Positions 1 through 9,500 of a stretch of 64,000 nt of DNA are shown here, piece after piece. Every line of letters begins with the position of its first letter. Within the stretch, counting starts at the first letter, position 1. The DNA is from Bacteroidota bacterium (lineage in GTDB: Bacteria; Bacteroidota; Bacteroidia; UKL13-3): the NCBI GenBank assembly GCA_947453415.1, contig CANGGG010000006.1, positions 1 through 64,000 of the forward strand, read 5' to 3'. The notes under the pieces were generated by a model. That model made no database searches, was not told the origin of the DNA, and worked only from the letters and a program-made list of their open reading frames with translations. The position numbers and the translations under genes were made by a program.

Positions 1-509
1 AGTACCTATCCCAAAATGAGCACTGGGTATATTACCTATTAGTAAGGTTGGGAGTCAGCACCGCACTCAGGTTCTCTGACCTATCGAGAATTAAATGGAT
101 TGACGTATTGGGTAAGAAATCACTGGTGATAAGTGAAAAGAAAACCGGAAAGGTTCGTGAGATACCAATTGCACCAGAGTTATCTCAAAACCTTCTTTCG
201 ATTTACAGAAAGGTGGGTGAGCCTTCAACCAACACCCCAATCATCCCATTAACGATTAGAGGTGTAAATAAACAAATTAAAATTCACGCGTGTCGAGCTG
301 GTATAAGAGGAAAGAGAATATCTACCCATACTTGGCGCAAGACATTTGGGCGTGAGGTATGGAAAAGAAACAATCAAAGTGAGGCATCACTGATTAAATT
401 GTCTTATCTGTTCAACCATTCATCAGTTGCCATTACTCGTATTTATCTTGACATTACTCGTGAGGAGGTTCAAGACATGTACGCGATACAGGATATGTTT
501 GTATACTAA
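1..509 (+). CDS. Tyrosine recombinase/integrase, 5'-truncated by window edge
   Basis: This is the C-terminal catalytic domain of a phage-type tyrosine recombinase, which cuts and rejoins DNA at attachment sites. The reading frame (codons in phase with position 3) is open to the left edge, so the TTG at 48 is not the true start. Visible catalytic signature: the first Arg in ALRFSDL, the HxxR box in HTWRKTFG, and the HSS...Y box (FNHSSVAITRIYLDI) carrying the nucleophilic Tyr. The N-terminal DNA-binding part lies outside the window. Its position just before a duplicated 53-bp repeat suggests it is the integrase at the end of an integrated element. Family certain; element identity inferred. Confidence 0.9.
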   Translation, partial: YLSQNEHWVYYLLVRLGVSTALRFSDLSRIKWIDVLGKKSLVISEKKTGKVREIPIAPELSQNLLSIYRKVGEPSTNTPIIPLTIRGVNKQIKIHACRAGIRGKRISTHTWRKTFGREVWKRNNQSEASLIKLSYLFNHSSVAITRIYLDITREEVQDMYAIQDMFVY

Positions 510-563
510 TTCCTATTTTCTTCTATTCTACCGAAAAAAAAGTTTGTAAATTTATAACTGGAT

Positions 564-1067
564 ATGTTTAAAACGATACTTGAATTCATGATGATTGGAT
601 GTGGGATTTTATTCCTTGTTGGGAGTATTATGGGTATTCGGGAATGGTTTCAAATTAAAAGAGTATCCAAGCTATCTTTATCTCAATTGCCGGTTAAGAA
701 GTCAACCTATTGTCAATTAGTTCTCGATTGGTGCCACGAAAATATTGCTCAATCTAATACCCGTAAACCTAAATTAAGGGTAAACTATTATTCTCATAAG
801 AAATGGGGTGGACTATATTATTCTGGTACACACGAGTGCGTTATTTATGTTAATAGCCACGTTACAATAAAAGACGTAACTAATGCTGTTATACATGAAT
901 ACGTTCATGCCCGACAAAGAAACAAGAACTTTGATAAACTTTACGAAAAGCATCAAAGAGAAGTTGGATACGAAATGAACCCTTTTGAAATTGAAGCAAG
1001 GGAAGTGGCCAAGAAACATGAGACGGAAGCACTATTATGGGTCTGCCGCCAAATTTATATTGGTTAA
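564..1067 (+). CDS. Membrane-anchored HExxH protein, putative metallopeptidase
   Basis: A 167-residue protein with one N-terminal membrane segment (about residues 5-25) and a soluble domain carrying HEYVH (His111, Glu112, His115), the zinc-binding motif of gluzincin/SprT-like peptidases. The downstream PFEIEAREVA segment (around residues 136-145) offers acidic residues in the usual place for a third ligand. It is too short for a classical family, and I do not recognise a named one. It follows the integrase by 54 bp and is probably cargo of the same element. Protease activity is inferred from the motif only. Confidence 0.7.
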   Translation: MFKTILEFMMIGCGILFLVGSIMGIREWFQIKRVSKLSLSQLPVKKSTYCQLVLDWCHENIAQSNTRKPKLRVNYYSHKKWGGLYYSGTHECVIYVNSHVTIKDVTNAVIHEYVHARQRNKNFDKLYEKHQREVGYEMNPFEIEAREVAKKHETEALLWVCRQIYIG

Positions 1068-1166
1068 ATAAATCAGGCAAGCGTCTATTTTAGATGGTTT
1101 TTAGTTCTCTAAGACATTTGAAATTTATACAGAATACCATAATCAATTAAGGAAAAATAGCTGCAA

Positions 1167-1219
1167 CTTTCGTCAATAAGGGGAGCAAAAGCCAATCGTT
1201 AATTACGATTGGCTTTTTT
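1167..1219 (+). repeat. 53-bp direct repeat, copy 1 (possible att site with terminator)
   Basis: Identical over 53 bases to 2019-2071, in the same orientation and 852 bp away. Bases 1187-1219 form a perfect 13-bp hairpin (AAAAGCCAATCGT / ACGATTGGCTTTT) followed by a T run, so the copy also works as an intrinsic terminator. The two copies bracket the higBA module exactly. The nearby integrase makes an attachment-site origin plausible. Confidence 0.85.
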
Positions 1220-1237
1220 GTTTGTAGAAATCATTAT

Positions 1238-1268
1238 TTTGTTTTCTATTAGAAAACATTTACTTTTG
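1238..1268 (+). promoter_or_regulatory. higBA promoter with embedded palindromic operator
   Basis: TTTG at 1238-1241, a 19-base spacer, then TACTTTTG at 1261-1268 matches the Bacteroidota sigma-ABfr promoter (TTTG / TAnnTTTG). The spacer contains a perfect palindrome, GTTTTCTA-T-TAGAAAAC (1241-1257), a good operator for the HigA antitoxin. The higB GTG at 1273 sits almost at the predicted transcription start, so the message may be leaderless. Confidence 0.7.
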
Positions 1269-1272
1269 CCAA

Positions 1273-1584
1273 GTGTTCAATATCATTACCAGAAGAACTT
1301 TGTTAGCTTATGCCGAAAAATATCCATTAGCTGCTAATGCGCTGTATGAGTGGTATCATGAATTGGTAAAATCGGATTTTAAAAACTTCAATGCTTTAAA
1401 ATCTGTTTATGGTTCTGCAAGTTTGGCCGGAGATGATAGGATAGTTTTCAATATTATGGGAAATAAGTTTAGGCTTGTGGTTCGCATTGTTTTTGAATAT
1501 AAAGCTATACAAATTAAGTGGTTTGGAACACACAAGGAATACGATAAAATAAATGTATCAACTATTCAACATCAAATAAAATAA
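1273..1584 (+). CDS. higB: HigB-type mRNA interferase toxin
   Basis: A 103-residue protein of the HigB toxin family (RelE-like fold), which cleaves mRNA on the ribosome. The family N-terminus is visible (IITRRTLLAYAEKYP, ALYEWYHELVKSDF), as is the conserved FRLVVRI...IQIKWFGTHKEYDKI core with its His and Lys residues. The start is GTG, and the length matches the family. Its TAA shares one base with the ATG of the antitoxin gene, the usual toxin-first higBA order. The pair lies between two copies of a 53-bp repeat, which suggests acquisition or exchange as a cassette. Confidence 0.88.
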   Translation: MFNIITRRTLLAYAEKYPLAANALYEWYHELVKSDFKNFNALKSVYGSASLAGDDRIVFNIMGNKFRLVVRIVFEYKAIQIKWFGTHKEYDKINVSTIQHQIK

Positions 1585-1940
1585 TGGAACTGTCAGTTAT
1601 AAAAAATAAAACTCAATATGAAACATACCTGAAATGGGTTGATGAAATGTTTGATAAAAAAATATTGCCAAATTCAACAAATGGAAAAAAAATAGAAGTG
1701 GCTTTGTTGCTTATTAAACAATACGAAGATGCCCATTTCTCTATCCCTTATCCTGATCCTCTTGAAACTATTAAACTAAAAATGACTGAGCTTGGATTAA
1801 AAAACAAAGACTTGGCATGTAAAATTGGAAGTAAAGGTTATGTCTCATCTCTGTTAAGTGGACGAAAACCATTAACATTGAAATTAGCTAAAATTTTTCA
1901 TCAAGAATTAAATATTCCCGCTGAGGTATTTTTCGCTTAA
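1584..1940 (+). CDS. higA: HigA-type antitoxin, XRE DNA-binding
   Basis: A 118-residue antitoxin with a C-terminal XRE helix-turn-helix (about residues 67-116; LGLKNKDLACKIGSKGYVSSLLSGRKPLTLKLAKIF is the HTH region). It should bind and neutralise HigB and repress the operon. The N-terminal 60 residues resemble HigA proteins of the YYETYLKWVDEMF type. It overlaps higB by one base (TAATG). The palindrome at 1241-1257 is the likely binding site. Downstream, the second 53-bp repeat supplies the terminator. Confidence 0.88.
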   Translation: MELSVIKNKTQYETYLKWVDEMFDKKILPNSTNGKKIEVALLLIKQYEDAHFSIPYPDPLETIKLKMTELGLKNKDLACKIGSKGYVSSLLSGRKPLTLKLAKIFHQELNIPAEVFFA

Positions 1941-2018
1941 AAGTCAATTATTCAATATAAATCTGAAACTCCTAATTTTCTAATAATTCCATATACAATT
2001 AACTCATTTTGCTTGCAT

Positions 2019-2071
2019 CTTTCGTCAATAAGGGGAGCAAAAGCCAATCGTTAATTACGATTGGCTTTTTT
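2019..2071 (+). repeat. 53-bp direct repeat, copy 2 (terminator of higBA)
   Basis: Second identical copy of the repeat at 1167-1219. Bases 2039-2071 form the same 13-bp stem with a 7-T tail. Upstream, the flanking bases TGCA are also shared, with a one-base difference before the perfect match begins. It ends the higBA transcript and marks the right border of the module. Confidence 0.85.
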
Positions 2072-2083
2072 TGTTTTAATTGG

Positions 2084-2112
2084 TTTGAAGTGCTTATATA
2101 TTTTTATCTTTG
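2084..2112 (+). promoter_or_regulatory. Promoter of the KDAYG-repeat gene
   Basis: TATCTTTG at 2105-2112 matches the Bacteroidota -7 box TAnnTTTG. TTTG at 2084-2087 lies 17 bases upstream, slightly short of the optimum. The ATG at 2133 follows after a leader of about 15 bases. Confidence 0.5.
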
Positions 2113-2132
2113 AATTTAAAAAATATCAACCC

Positions 2133-2549
2133 ATGAAAATCCTATTTTATACAATCACATTTTTTTTTACTTCCAATGTATTGGCGCAAGCAGTAAAAAT
2201 AAAAGATGCCTATGGCAATAAAGTGGTGTATATAGATGGAAATACCCTACGGGCAAAAGATGCCTATGGCAATCAATTATTCTACCTAGATGGACAAACC
2301 ATTCGGTCGAAAGATGCTTATGGTGAAAAACTGTATTTTATAGATGGACAAAGCATCCGTTCAAAAGATGCATATGGACAAAAACTATACTATTTTGATG
2401 GCAATACCATTCGGTCGAAAGATGCTTATGGTGAAAAACTATATTATATAGATGGACAAACTTTAAAATACAAAGATGCCTATGGAAGTAAAGTTTATTA
2501 TTTTGAAGGCATTCCAGAAAAATGGGTAATAGTTTGCCTAATCAGATAA
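2133..2549 (+). CDS. Secreted protein of six tandem 18-residue KDAYG repeats
   Basis: Start chosen at the ATG of MKILFYTITFFF, which gives a signal peptide ending near LAQA; the longer upstream frame begins inside the terminator repeat. Almost all of the mature part is six 18-residue units beginning KDAYG and following the pattern KDAYG-x4-Y-x-D/E-G-x2-xRx (2202-2525 at the DNA level). Each unit looks like a pair of short beta strands, giving a MORN- or YD-like repetitive solenoid. The tail after the last unit is only about 10 residues. I do not recognise a named family or function. Confidence 0.75.
   Translation: MKILFYTITFFFTSNVLAQAVKIKDAYGNKVVYIDGNTLRAKDAYGNQLFYLDGQTIRSKDAYGEKLYFIDGQSIRSKDAYGQKLYYFDGNTIRSKDAYGEKLYYIDGQTLKYKDAYGSKVYYFEGIPEKWVIVCLIR
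2202..2525 (+). repeat. Six tandem 54-bp coding repeats
   Basis: Six consecutive 54-bp units encoding the KDAYG repeats. The middle units are most alike: the phrase for NTIRSKDAYGEKLY / QTIRSKDAYGEKLY recurs nearly base for base, so copy number may vary by slippage or recombination. The last unit is diverged at its 3' end. Confidence 0.85.
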
Positions 2550-2738
2550 ATTACAATGTTAGATGTTATCCAAATGCATCTGGATTGAATGTTAAATTGA
2601 TTGGTTTAATTCGTTATTCATATCACAATGAGTTTATCCAAATATCCCACTTATTAATTACTATTGCTAATTACAAATTCTCATTTCCCAATGCCCAATG
2701 CTCAGCGCCCTTAATCCATTATATAAACAGGCACAAAA

Positions 2739-2775
2739 AAAAACCGAATCAATTAAACTGATTCGGTTTTTATTT
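2739..2775. terminator. Bidirectional terminator between the KDAYG gene and gldJ
   Basis: A hairpin, AAAAACCGAATCA / TGATTCGGTTTTT with a 7-base loop, has an A run on one side and a T run on the other, so it can end transcripts from both directions. It sits 17 bp past the gldJ stop (minus strand). Confidence 0.8.
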
Positions 2776-2787
2776 TTATAATTAAAA

Positions 2788-4230
2788 TTATTTTCTTCCT
2801 TTTTTAGTTTGGCTACCTAATCTATCCATTACACAACGGAAACCAATAGTTGAAGTAGCTTGTTCTTGGTCTAAATATCTTCTGTTACCAGGACTTAACC
2901 AATATGCTCTATCGTTCCAGCTTCCGCCTTTATAAACTCTAGCAGCATTGTCAATTAAAGAAGTAATACCATATTCGTATTTTTGATCGATATCTCCTTC
3001 ATATTTCAACTCATCTCTGTAACCAATATTATCCGCTTTTTTATAATTACGTCTTTTAATATTTTCAGCTTCTGATACATCTCTGTATTTAATTCTACCT
3101 AAGCTATCTTTTTCAGTAATATTACCGTCCGCATCTCTTTCTTGTGTTTGGTAATTATTTCCTCTGAACGACATGTTATCATTATTATCTTCTAATGATA
3201 AAGGTCTATAAATATCCATTACCCATTCGCTTACATTTCCAGCCATGTGGTATAAACCAAAATCGTTAGGAATATAAAATGCATCTTTAACAGCAGAAGT
3301 GTATGAAGCATTGTCATTTAAATTACCAGCAATACCTTTGTAATCTCCTCTTCCTCTAACATAATTTGCATACATTCTACCACGAGTTTTTTCTGTATCA
3401 CCTCTACGTAATGTTAAACCAGCCCAAGGATATATTTTACGAGAATCAACGTTTTCGTTATAAGATGCTGTTCTATAAGCCACACTTGCATATTCCCATT
3501 CAGCTTCTGTTGGCAAACGGTAAATAGGTAATAATATACCATCTTCCATTTTCACATCACGCTTTTTACCACCAGGTGTATAATCTTTTAATTGTTTTTT
3601 TATGTCGATAGGAGTTAAACCTAACATATAAGCTTCAGTATTAAAAGTCTCATCGTTTTGTTTATTAATATTGCTATTTTTCATTAAGCCTTCTCTGATC
3701 ATAATGTATTCATTCACACGGTCAGATCTCCATTTACAAAACTCAGAGGCTTGTAACCAACTTACACCAACAACAGGATAATCGCGGTATGCAGGATAAC
3801 GTAAATAATAATTTACATAAGGTTCGTTATAAGAAAGTTTTGCTCTCCAAACCAAAGTATCAGGCAAAGCAGAAGTTGCAATAATTGGATTTTCCGCACC
3901 ATATGCTCTAGTTAACCAATATACATATTCTAAATATTGAAAATTGGTTACTTCAGTTTCATCCATATAGAAACTATTCACAGACATACGTCTTTTAGTA
4001 TTGTTTCTATCATAAGTTACATCTTGTTCCGATGCACCCATTACAAAAGTTCCACCTTCAATAAACACTAAACCCGGACCAGTTTCTTGGTCTTTGAATT
4101 TATGTTTTTCAAATCCACCCCATTTGGAGTCATTGTATTTCCAGCCAGTAGTGCCTGATTTTTGTGAACATGCTGAAAACAACATAGTAGTTGCAAATGA
4201 TGCTAACAATAATTTATTTACTAATTTCAT
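2788..4230 (-). CDS. gldJ: GldJ-type gliding/T9SS lipoprotein (SUMF1-like fold)
   Basis: A 480-residue lipoprotein: signal peptide with a lipobox at LLFSAC (Cys about 21), then a formylglycine-generating-enzyme (SUMF1/PvdO) fold starting at LVFIEGGTFVMG. GldJ hallmarks are the TGWKYND...GGF start of the mature part, YMDETEVTNFQYLEY, ALPDTLVWR and the YPVVGVSW motif, ending with GGSWNDRAYWL and GFRCV. GldJ is needed for gliding and T9SS function in Flavobacterium and is probably structural, not catalytic. It is paralogous to GldK/PorK, the main alternative, but the mature N-terminus fits GldJ better. The nearby PorP/SprF genes and porU support a T9SS role. Confidence 0.82.
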   Translation of the reverse strand: MKLVNKLLLASFATTMLFSACSQKSGTTGWKYNDSKWGGFEKHKFKDQETGPGLVFIEGGTFVMGASEQDVTYDRNNTKRRMSVNSFYMDETEVTNFQYLEYVYWLTRAYGAENPIIATSALPDTLVWRAKLSYNEPYVNYYLRYPAYRDYPVVGVSWLQASEFCKWRSDRVNEYIMIREGLMKNSNINKQNDETFNTEAYMLGLTPIDIKKQLKDYTPGGKKRDVKMEDGILLPIYRLPTEAEWEYASVAYRTASYNENVDSRKIYPWAGLTLRRGDTEKTRGRMYANYVRGRGDYKGIAGNLNDNASYTSAVKDAFYIPNDFGLYHMAGNVSEWVMDIYRPLSLEDNNDNMSFRGNNYQTQERDADGNITEKDSLGRIKYRDVSEAENIKRRNYKKADNIGYRDELKYEGDIDQKYEYGITSLIDNAARVYKGGSWNDRAYWLSPGNRRYLDQEQATSTIGFRCVMDRLGSQTKKGRK

Positions 4231-4365
4231 GGTATAAGTTAATTACTTTAAAGTTTCCAAATATAACGGAATTTGGTAATTATGTGTATAAAAATACTTT
4301 TTTTTGAAAAAAAAGTATTATCTATTGAAAATGAGGATGGTTTGTTATGTAAAATTAATGAAAAT

Positions 4366-5370
4366 TTACAATTCAGGGCATTTAATTGGTCTTCCCATCC
4401 TACTTCTTGTTCTTGTTTTGGTTTTAATATCAAAACCTAAAGATATTTCGTGGCTTCCAACTGTAGCCGTTCTAGCATTCGATATGGTTAAATCATAGCT
4501 ATAGCCTACCCTAAAATTTTGAAAACGTAAGCCTAATAAAAATATAATTGCATCAGAATTTCTACTTGTTTGTCTAAACCACACGCCAGCTGTTAAAGCT
4601 TGTTTTTTAATATACGTTCCAACATTTACTTGGTAAAAATCGCGTTGACTCATGAATAACAAATTTGGAGAAAGGTAAATTCGGTTGCTTTCAAACCTCG
4701 ATTTCTTTAAATCAATATTCGCACCCATATGTGCAGTATATCTTCTAGGTAAAATATAAGGTTCGGCTATTGAATTTGATAAAACAAATGACTGATTTGG
4801 TTCTGTTAAATTATTTACTGCAAAACCTGCATAAAAATTTTCACTGTAAATTAAAGCACCTGCAGAAAAATTAGGAAATAATATTAACTCACTTGGTCTA
4901 ATTTCGGCAGAAGGTTTTCCTGTATATCCCAATACTGGATCTAATTGATCTCCAAAAATAAATTTGTTAAAGTCGTAAGACTTTTGTTGAATTTCAGCTT
5001 TTAAACCAAAATTGGCATTCCAATTTCTACTGATGGGCAAATTATAAGAATAAATTCCTCCAATTGATAAAGTTGTTAAATATCCGTCACCTGCTTGGTC
5101 AATAGCAACAATGGCTCCTAGTCCACTTTGCATTTTTGGAACATATGCATCTACTGAAGTTACTGAGGTTCTATATGTTTTATTTAAACCTGTATATTGA
5201 TTTCTTGCATTGGTTGCAATTCGAATTTTTTTTGCAGCACCGGCAAAAGCTGGATTGGTGTATATTGGTGAAGCATAGAATTGACTTAATTGCGGATCTT
5301 GCGCAAAAGCATTTAAAAATACAAACATAAATGCTGTACTCAAAAACAATCTTTCCATCAATTTATTCAT
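4366..5370 (-). CDS. PorP/SprF family outer-membrane protein
   Basis: A 334-residue PorP/SprF family outer-membrane beta-barrel of the type IX secretion/gliding apparatus. Signal peptide up to NAFAQ, then the family start DPQLSQFYASPIYTNPAFAG, and a barrel of alternating aromatic strands ending with EISLGFDIKTKTRTR. The C-terminus RPIKCPEL closely resembles that of the neighbour (RPMTCPDF), so the two are tandem paralogs with 12 bp between them. SprF-type proteins often pair with a specific large surface cargo; no such adhesin is seen next to this pair. The exact partner is unknown. Confidence 0.88.
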   Translation of the reverse strand: MNKLMERLFLSTAFMFVFLNAFAQDPQLSQFYASPIYTNPAFAGAAKKIRIATNARNQYTGLNKTYRTSVTSVDAYVPKMQSGLGAIVAIDQAGDGYLTTLSIGGIYSYNLPISRNWNANFGLKAEIQQKSYDFNKFIFGDQLDPVLGYTGKPSAEIRPSELILFPNFSAGALIYSENFYAGFAVNNLTEPNQSFVLSNSIAEPYILPRRYTAHMGANIDLKKSRFESNRIYLSPNLLFMSQRDFYQVNVGTYIKKQALTAGVWFRQTSRNSDAIIFLLGLRFQNFRVGYSYDLTISNARTATVGSHEISLGFDIKTKTRTRSRMGRPIKCPEL

Positions 5371-5382
5371 ACTTTGAAAATA

Positions 5383-6405
5383 TTAAAAATCAGGACAAGT
5401 CATTGGTCTTGGATTTCTTCTTCTTACTTTTTTACGTAATTCAAAAGCCAAAGATACTTCGTAAGAACTTGCAGCTCCAGCACTGGCATTAGAAACTGTG
5501 CCATCATAAGAAAAACCTATTTTAACTTTTTCAGTACGAATACCAATAATGGCAATGATAGCATCTGTATTAACAAAAGTTTCTCTTACATATAAACCGC
5601 CAACTAATGAGCCTTTGCTAATATACATTCCTAAATTTAACTGAGAAGCTGGCTTACCCTGAAAATTTTGTTGCATATATATTACGTTAGGATATAAATA
5701 TGATGACTTGTTTTTCATTCTGCTTTCATTAATTGGATAAATAAAACCAACATGACCAGTAAATCTTCTATATATACTTACATTTACATCTCCACTTCCA
5801 TTTAAATTGAATGATTGGTTTGGCTCAGTTATATTATGAGCAGCAATACCAAAATAGAAGTTTTTACTGTAACCTAAAATTCCAGCTGCAAAATTTACAA
5901 TATTTGTTTTTCCCTCTGGTGTTCCTAAGGGTTCAGCTTTTAAATTACCATCGTATCCGCCTTGTCCTAATTGCGAACGCCAAAGAAATTTAGTGAAATC
6001 AACCGATTTCTGCATAAAGCCAGCTTGTAGCGCCATTCTAAGTGAAAACTTTCGGCTTACAGGAATTAAGTATGAATAAGCAAAGTTAGTTCCAACTGTT
6101 CTTAAAGTTCCCGTACCTTGTTCATCGTAATGTGCTTGAATGGCTATTCCACCATTGATGGCTTCAAAATGTTCATCATAACTTGCATTAACAGTTGTAA
6201 ATGAACCAGAAATTCCTGGCCATTGGTTACGAGTATTTAAAACCAAGCGCCCTACAGTACTAGAACCAGCAAATGCGGGATTTGTATATGTTGGGCAAGC
6301 GTAAAACTGCGAAAATTGAGGGTCCTGAGCATATGCTCGCACACTTATTATCAGCGGTAATATGTATGTAAGTATTCTGCGCAGCGCAGTTTTGCTAAAT
6401 GTCAT
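5383..6405 (-). CDS. PorP/SprF family outer-membrane protein (paralog)
   Basis: A 340-residue paralog of the downstream gene, transcribed first in the porP-porP-gldJ direction. It has a signal peptide to VRAYAQ and the same family opening (DPQFSQFYACPTYTNPAFAG), with barrel strands throughout and the C-terminal PRPMTCPDF. It is divergent from porU, with 138 bp between the starts, so one region may control the secretion-related genes in both directions. Family assignment is secure; the individual role within the T9SS is inferred. Confidence 0.88.
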   Translation of the reverse strand: MTFSKTALRRILTYILPLIISVRAYAQDPQFSQFYACPTYTNPAFAGSSTVGRLVLNTRNQWPGISGSFTTVNASYDEHFEAINGGIAIQAHYDEQGTGTLRTVGTNFAYSYLIPVSRKFSLRMALQAGFMQKSVDFTKFLWRSQLGQGGYDGNLKAEPLGTPEGKTNIVNFAAGILGYSKNFYFGIAAHNITEPNQSFNLNGSGDVNVSIYRRFTGHVGFIYPINESRMKNKSSYLYPNVIYMQQNFQGKPASQLNLGMYISKGSLVGGLYVRETFVNTDAIIAIIGIRTEKVKIGFSYDGTVSNASAGAASSYEVSLAFELRKKVRRRNPRPMTCPDF

Positions 6406-6480
6406 TTTTATTTCGTTTGTCTTTTTAGTAAAATATAAATTATTTTATTAATTTATATAAGGCTTAAAATACTTTTTTAG

Positions 6481-6488
6481 TATGTTTG
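6481..6488 (+). promoter_or_regulatory. -7 element of porU promoter
   Basis: TATGTTTG matches TAnnTTTG and lies about 55 bp before the porU ATG at 6544. The -33 position shows only A/T-rich sequence without a clear TTG, so this is a partial match. Confidence 0.45.
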
Positions 6489-6543
6489 TTCGTTGTATTT
6501 TCTCTACAACTATTTTTCAATTATAATAAATTTCAGATTTTAT

Positions 6544-9500
6544 ATGCAATTTTTCTTCAAAGAAATAAAAATAAAAGTTTTAACAAGTGTGTTATTTGGT
6601 ACTTTAATATTTGGTAATCATGTATTTGCCTACCAAATAATAAAAAATGTCATATTTGATTGGCAGACTCCAAAATCAGCAAAATCGGGCGAATTTCAAA
6701 CATTTTTCCTTAAAGCGAGTTACGAAAGTGAGTTTGGTTTGATCCCAATTTATCAAAATAAATTGGGAAAATGTGGCACTGAAATCATCAATTCAAAAAT
6801 TGTTGATATTATTTTAGAAGACGAAAAAATAATAAATAAAGATTTAAAAAACATTAGTAATTTAAGCTTGGAACTAAATACTAATATTGGTTTTGAAAAA
6901 CGTCAAGCATATTTATTTGTAAAAATGATTCCTTACGTAAAAGTTGGAAACGTTTTAAAAAGAGTGATTTCTTGTACCATACAAATTGAAACAAATAATT
7001 TGTTTGAATTACCCAAATATTTGGGGAAAACTAATTATACTGCAAATTCTGTTTTGGCAAACGGTCAATGGTATAAAATAGCTACCATGAATAATGCAGT
7101 TCATAGAATTGATTATACTTTTTTAAAGAATTTAGGAATGAATATTGATGCAATTGACCCAAGAAATATAAAATTATATGGCAACGGAGCAGGCATGCTA
7201 CCCGAAAGAAATGCAGATTTTAGGTATGATGATTTACAAGAAAATGCCATTGTTATTCAAGGTGAAAGTGACGGAAAATTCAATGCAAATGATTATATAT
7301 TATTTTATGGCCAAAGTCAAAAAGAAGTTTGGAAATACAATGGCTCCAACCAAGTTTTTAATAATCAACCCAATTTATATTCCGATACTACTTATTATTA
7401 TATTACCATTTCTAATAACATAGGCAAACGAATTTCATCTATTCCATCAGCTACAAACGTTAATTATAATACTTCCACTTATGATGCTTTGGTACATCAT
7501 GAAGAAGATATTACCAATTTTGTAAAAACAGGAAGAAACTGGTATGGCGAAGATTTTAACCGTCAGCCTCAGCGAACATTTACTAATATAATTTCTGATA
7601 TAGATACTTCCGCAAATGTTATTTTCCAATCAAATATTGCAGGTAGAGCATCGCAAACAAATGGATTTGATGTAACTATCAATAACCTATTTTATTTAAA
7701 CCATACCTGCTCCGGTTTGTCATTGGCTTACGATGGCATTTATGCCGATATAAACTATAAAACTTTAACATTTAAACCCAATACTAACCGATTTGATATT
7801 AACTATTCATATACCGGACCAGTGGCGCAAGGTGCAAACGGTTGGCTTGATTTTTATACCATTAATGCAAGGGCTTTTTTGAAAAATGCTGGTAAACAAA
7901 TATTATTGAGTGATAAAAATGCCGTTGCCAATGGCAATATTGCTCAATATAATTTTTCTACAACCAGAAATTTAAGCATTTGGGATGTAAGTAATCCAAC
8001 TCAAATATTTACTATTCAAGGAATTTTTGATGTAACAACTAGTCAATTTAATTTTGCGGCAAATGCTGATAGTTTGCGTTGGTTCATGGCCTTTGACAAT
8101 TCAAATTTTATAAAACCTATTAGCATTGGAAAAGTAGCAAATCAAAATATTCATGCCTTAAGTGCAGTGCAAGGAATTATTATTTCTCATGCTGATTTTT
8201 TAAGTGAAGCAAAACGATTGGCCGATTACCATAAACAAAAAAACGGATTGAATATTCATGTAATAAACGTTACTGATATTTACAATGAATTCAGCAGCGG
8301 AAGTCAAGATGTAAGTGCTATTAGAGACATGCTACGTATGTTTTATCAAAAATATACTTCTCCAAATGATCAATTAAAATATGTTACTTTAATGGGAAGA
8401 GCTAGCTACGATTACAAAGGTAATTTTAGTAAAACAAAAACAGGTTTTGTAAACACCAATTATATTCCAACTTATGAGGAAGTAAATAGCAACGATCCAG
8501 GTTCGTTTTGCACCGATGATTTTTTTGTTTGTTTGGATGACAATGAAGGAAATTTTGCTATTAACAGAAATGCTGGGGACTTAATGGATTTAGGCATTGG
8601 CAGATTACCAATAGTAAACATTGAACAGGCAAAAGGTATTGTAGACAAAGTAATTTATTATGAAACAAAAAGTAGTTATGGCGACTGGAGAAACAAATTT
8701 ACTTTTATAGCTGATGACGAATGGACAGAATATCAAATTGATTTTATGAAAACTGCAGAATATTTGAATAATACTTATTTAAGTAGATTTCAAAAATTCA
8801 ATATCCAAAAAATATATGCAAATTCCTACGAACCTTTATCCACTGCAGGTGGGAAACGTTTTCCTCAGGTGAATACTGCAATTACAAATTCCATGAATAA
8901 AGGCAGTTTAGTTATTAATTATATTGGCCATGGTGGTGAAGTAGGTTGGAGTGCAAGAAGGATTTTAAATGTAGATGAAATTAATGCTTGGAATGTAAAA
9001 GAAAACATGCCTTTATTAATGACAGCTACTTGCGAATTCAGTAGGTTTGACGATCCTAGCAGGCTGGCTGCAGGTGAATTGGCAATGATTAATCCTAATG
9101 GAGGACCGATTGCATTATTTACTACTGTTAGATTGGTTTATTCAAGTAGCAATGATGCATTAAATGATAAATTTAACAGCCAATTAGGATTAGATTCCGG
9201 AGCTATTTTACATCCTAAAACTTTTGGTGAATTAATTTTGCAAACCAAAAATTTATATGCTACAGGCAATACCAGAAACTTTACCTTATTAGGCGACCCC
9301 ATGTTACAATTAGCATTGCCAAAATACAATGTAAAAACAACATCCATTAATAATAAATCTATTGGTGTTTTTAATGATACCATCAAAGCATTGAGCAAGG
9401 TAACAATTAAAGGAAGTGTATTGGATGAAAACAATAATTTAATGAGTAATTTTAACGGAATAGTTTACCCAACTGTTTTTGACAAAGAGTCGGAATACCC

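Noticed and set aside
3-1067. A complete prophage
   Set aside because: No structural, lysis or replication phage genes are seen; only an integrase end and one cargo gene are in the window.
1167-1219. tmRNA or tRNA 3' end as the integration target
   Set aside because: No T-arm, CCA end or acceptor stem is visible; the sequence is a terminator hairpin.
2522-2761. A 79-residue plus-strand ORF after the KDAYG gene
   Set aside because: It overlaps the end of the KDAYG gene and runs into the terminator; its composition is not protein-like and no start signal is seen.
6493-6543. TTG at 6493 as the porU start
   Set aside because: It would put 17 non-signal residues before an ordinary signal peptide and lies next to the -7 box; the ATG at 6544 fits better.
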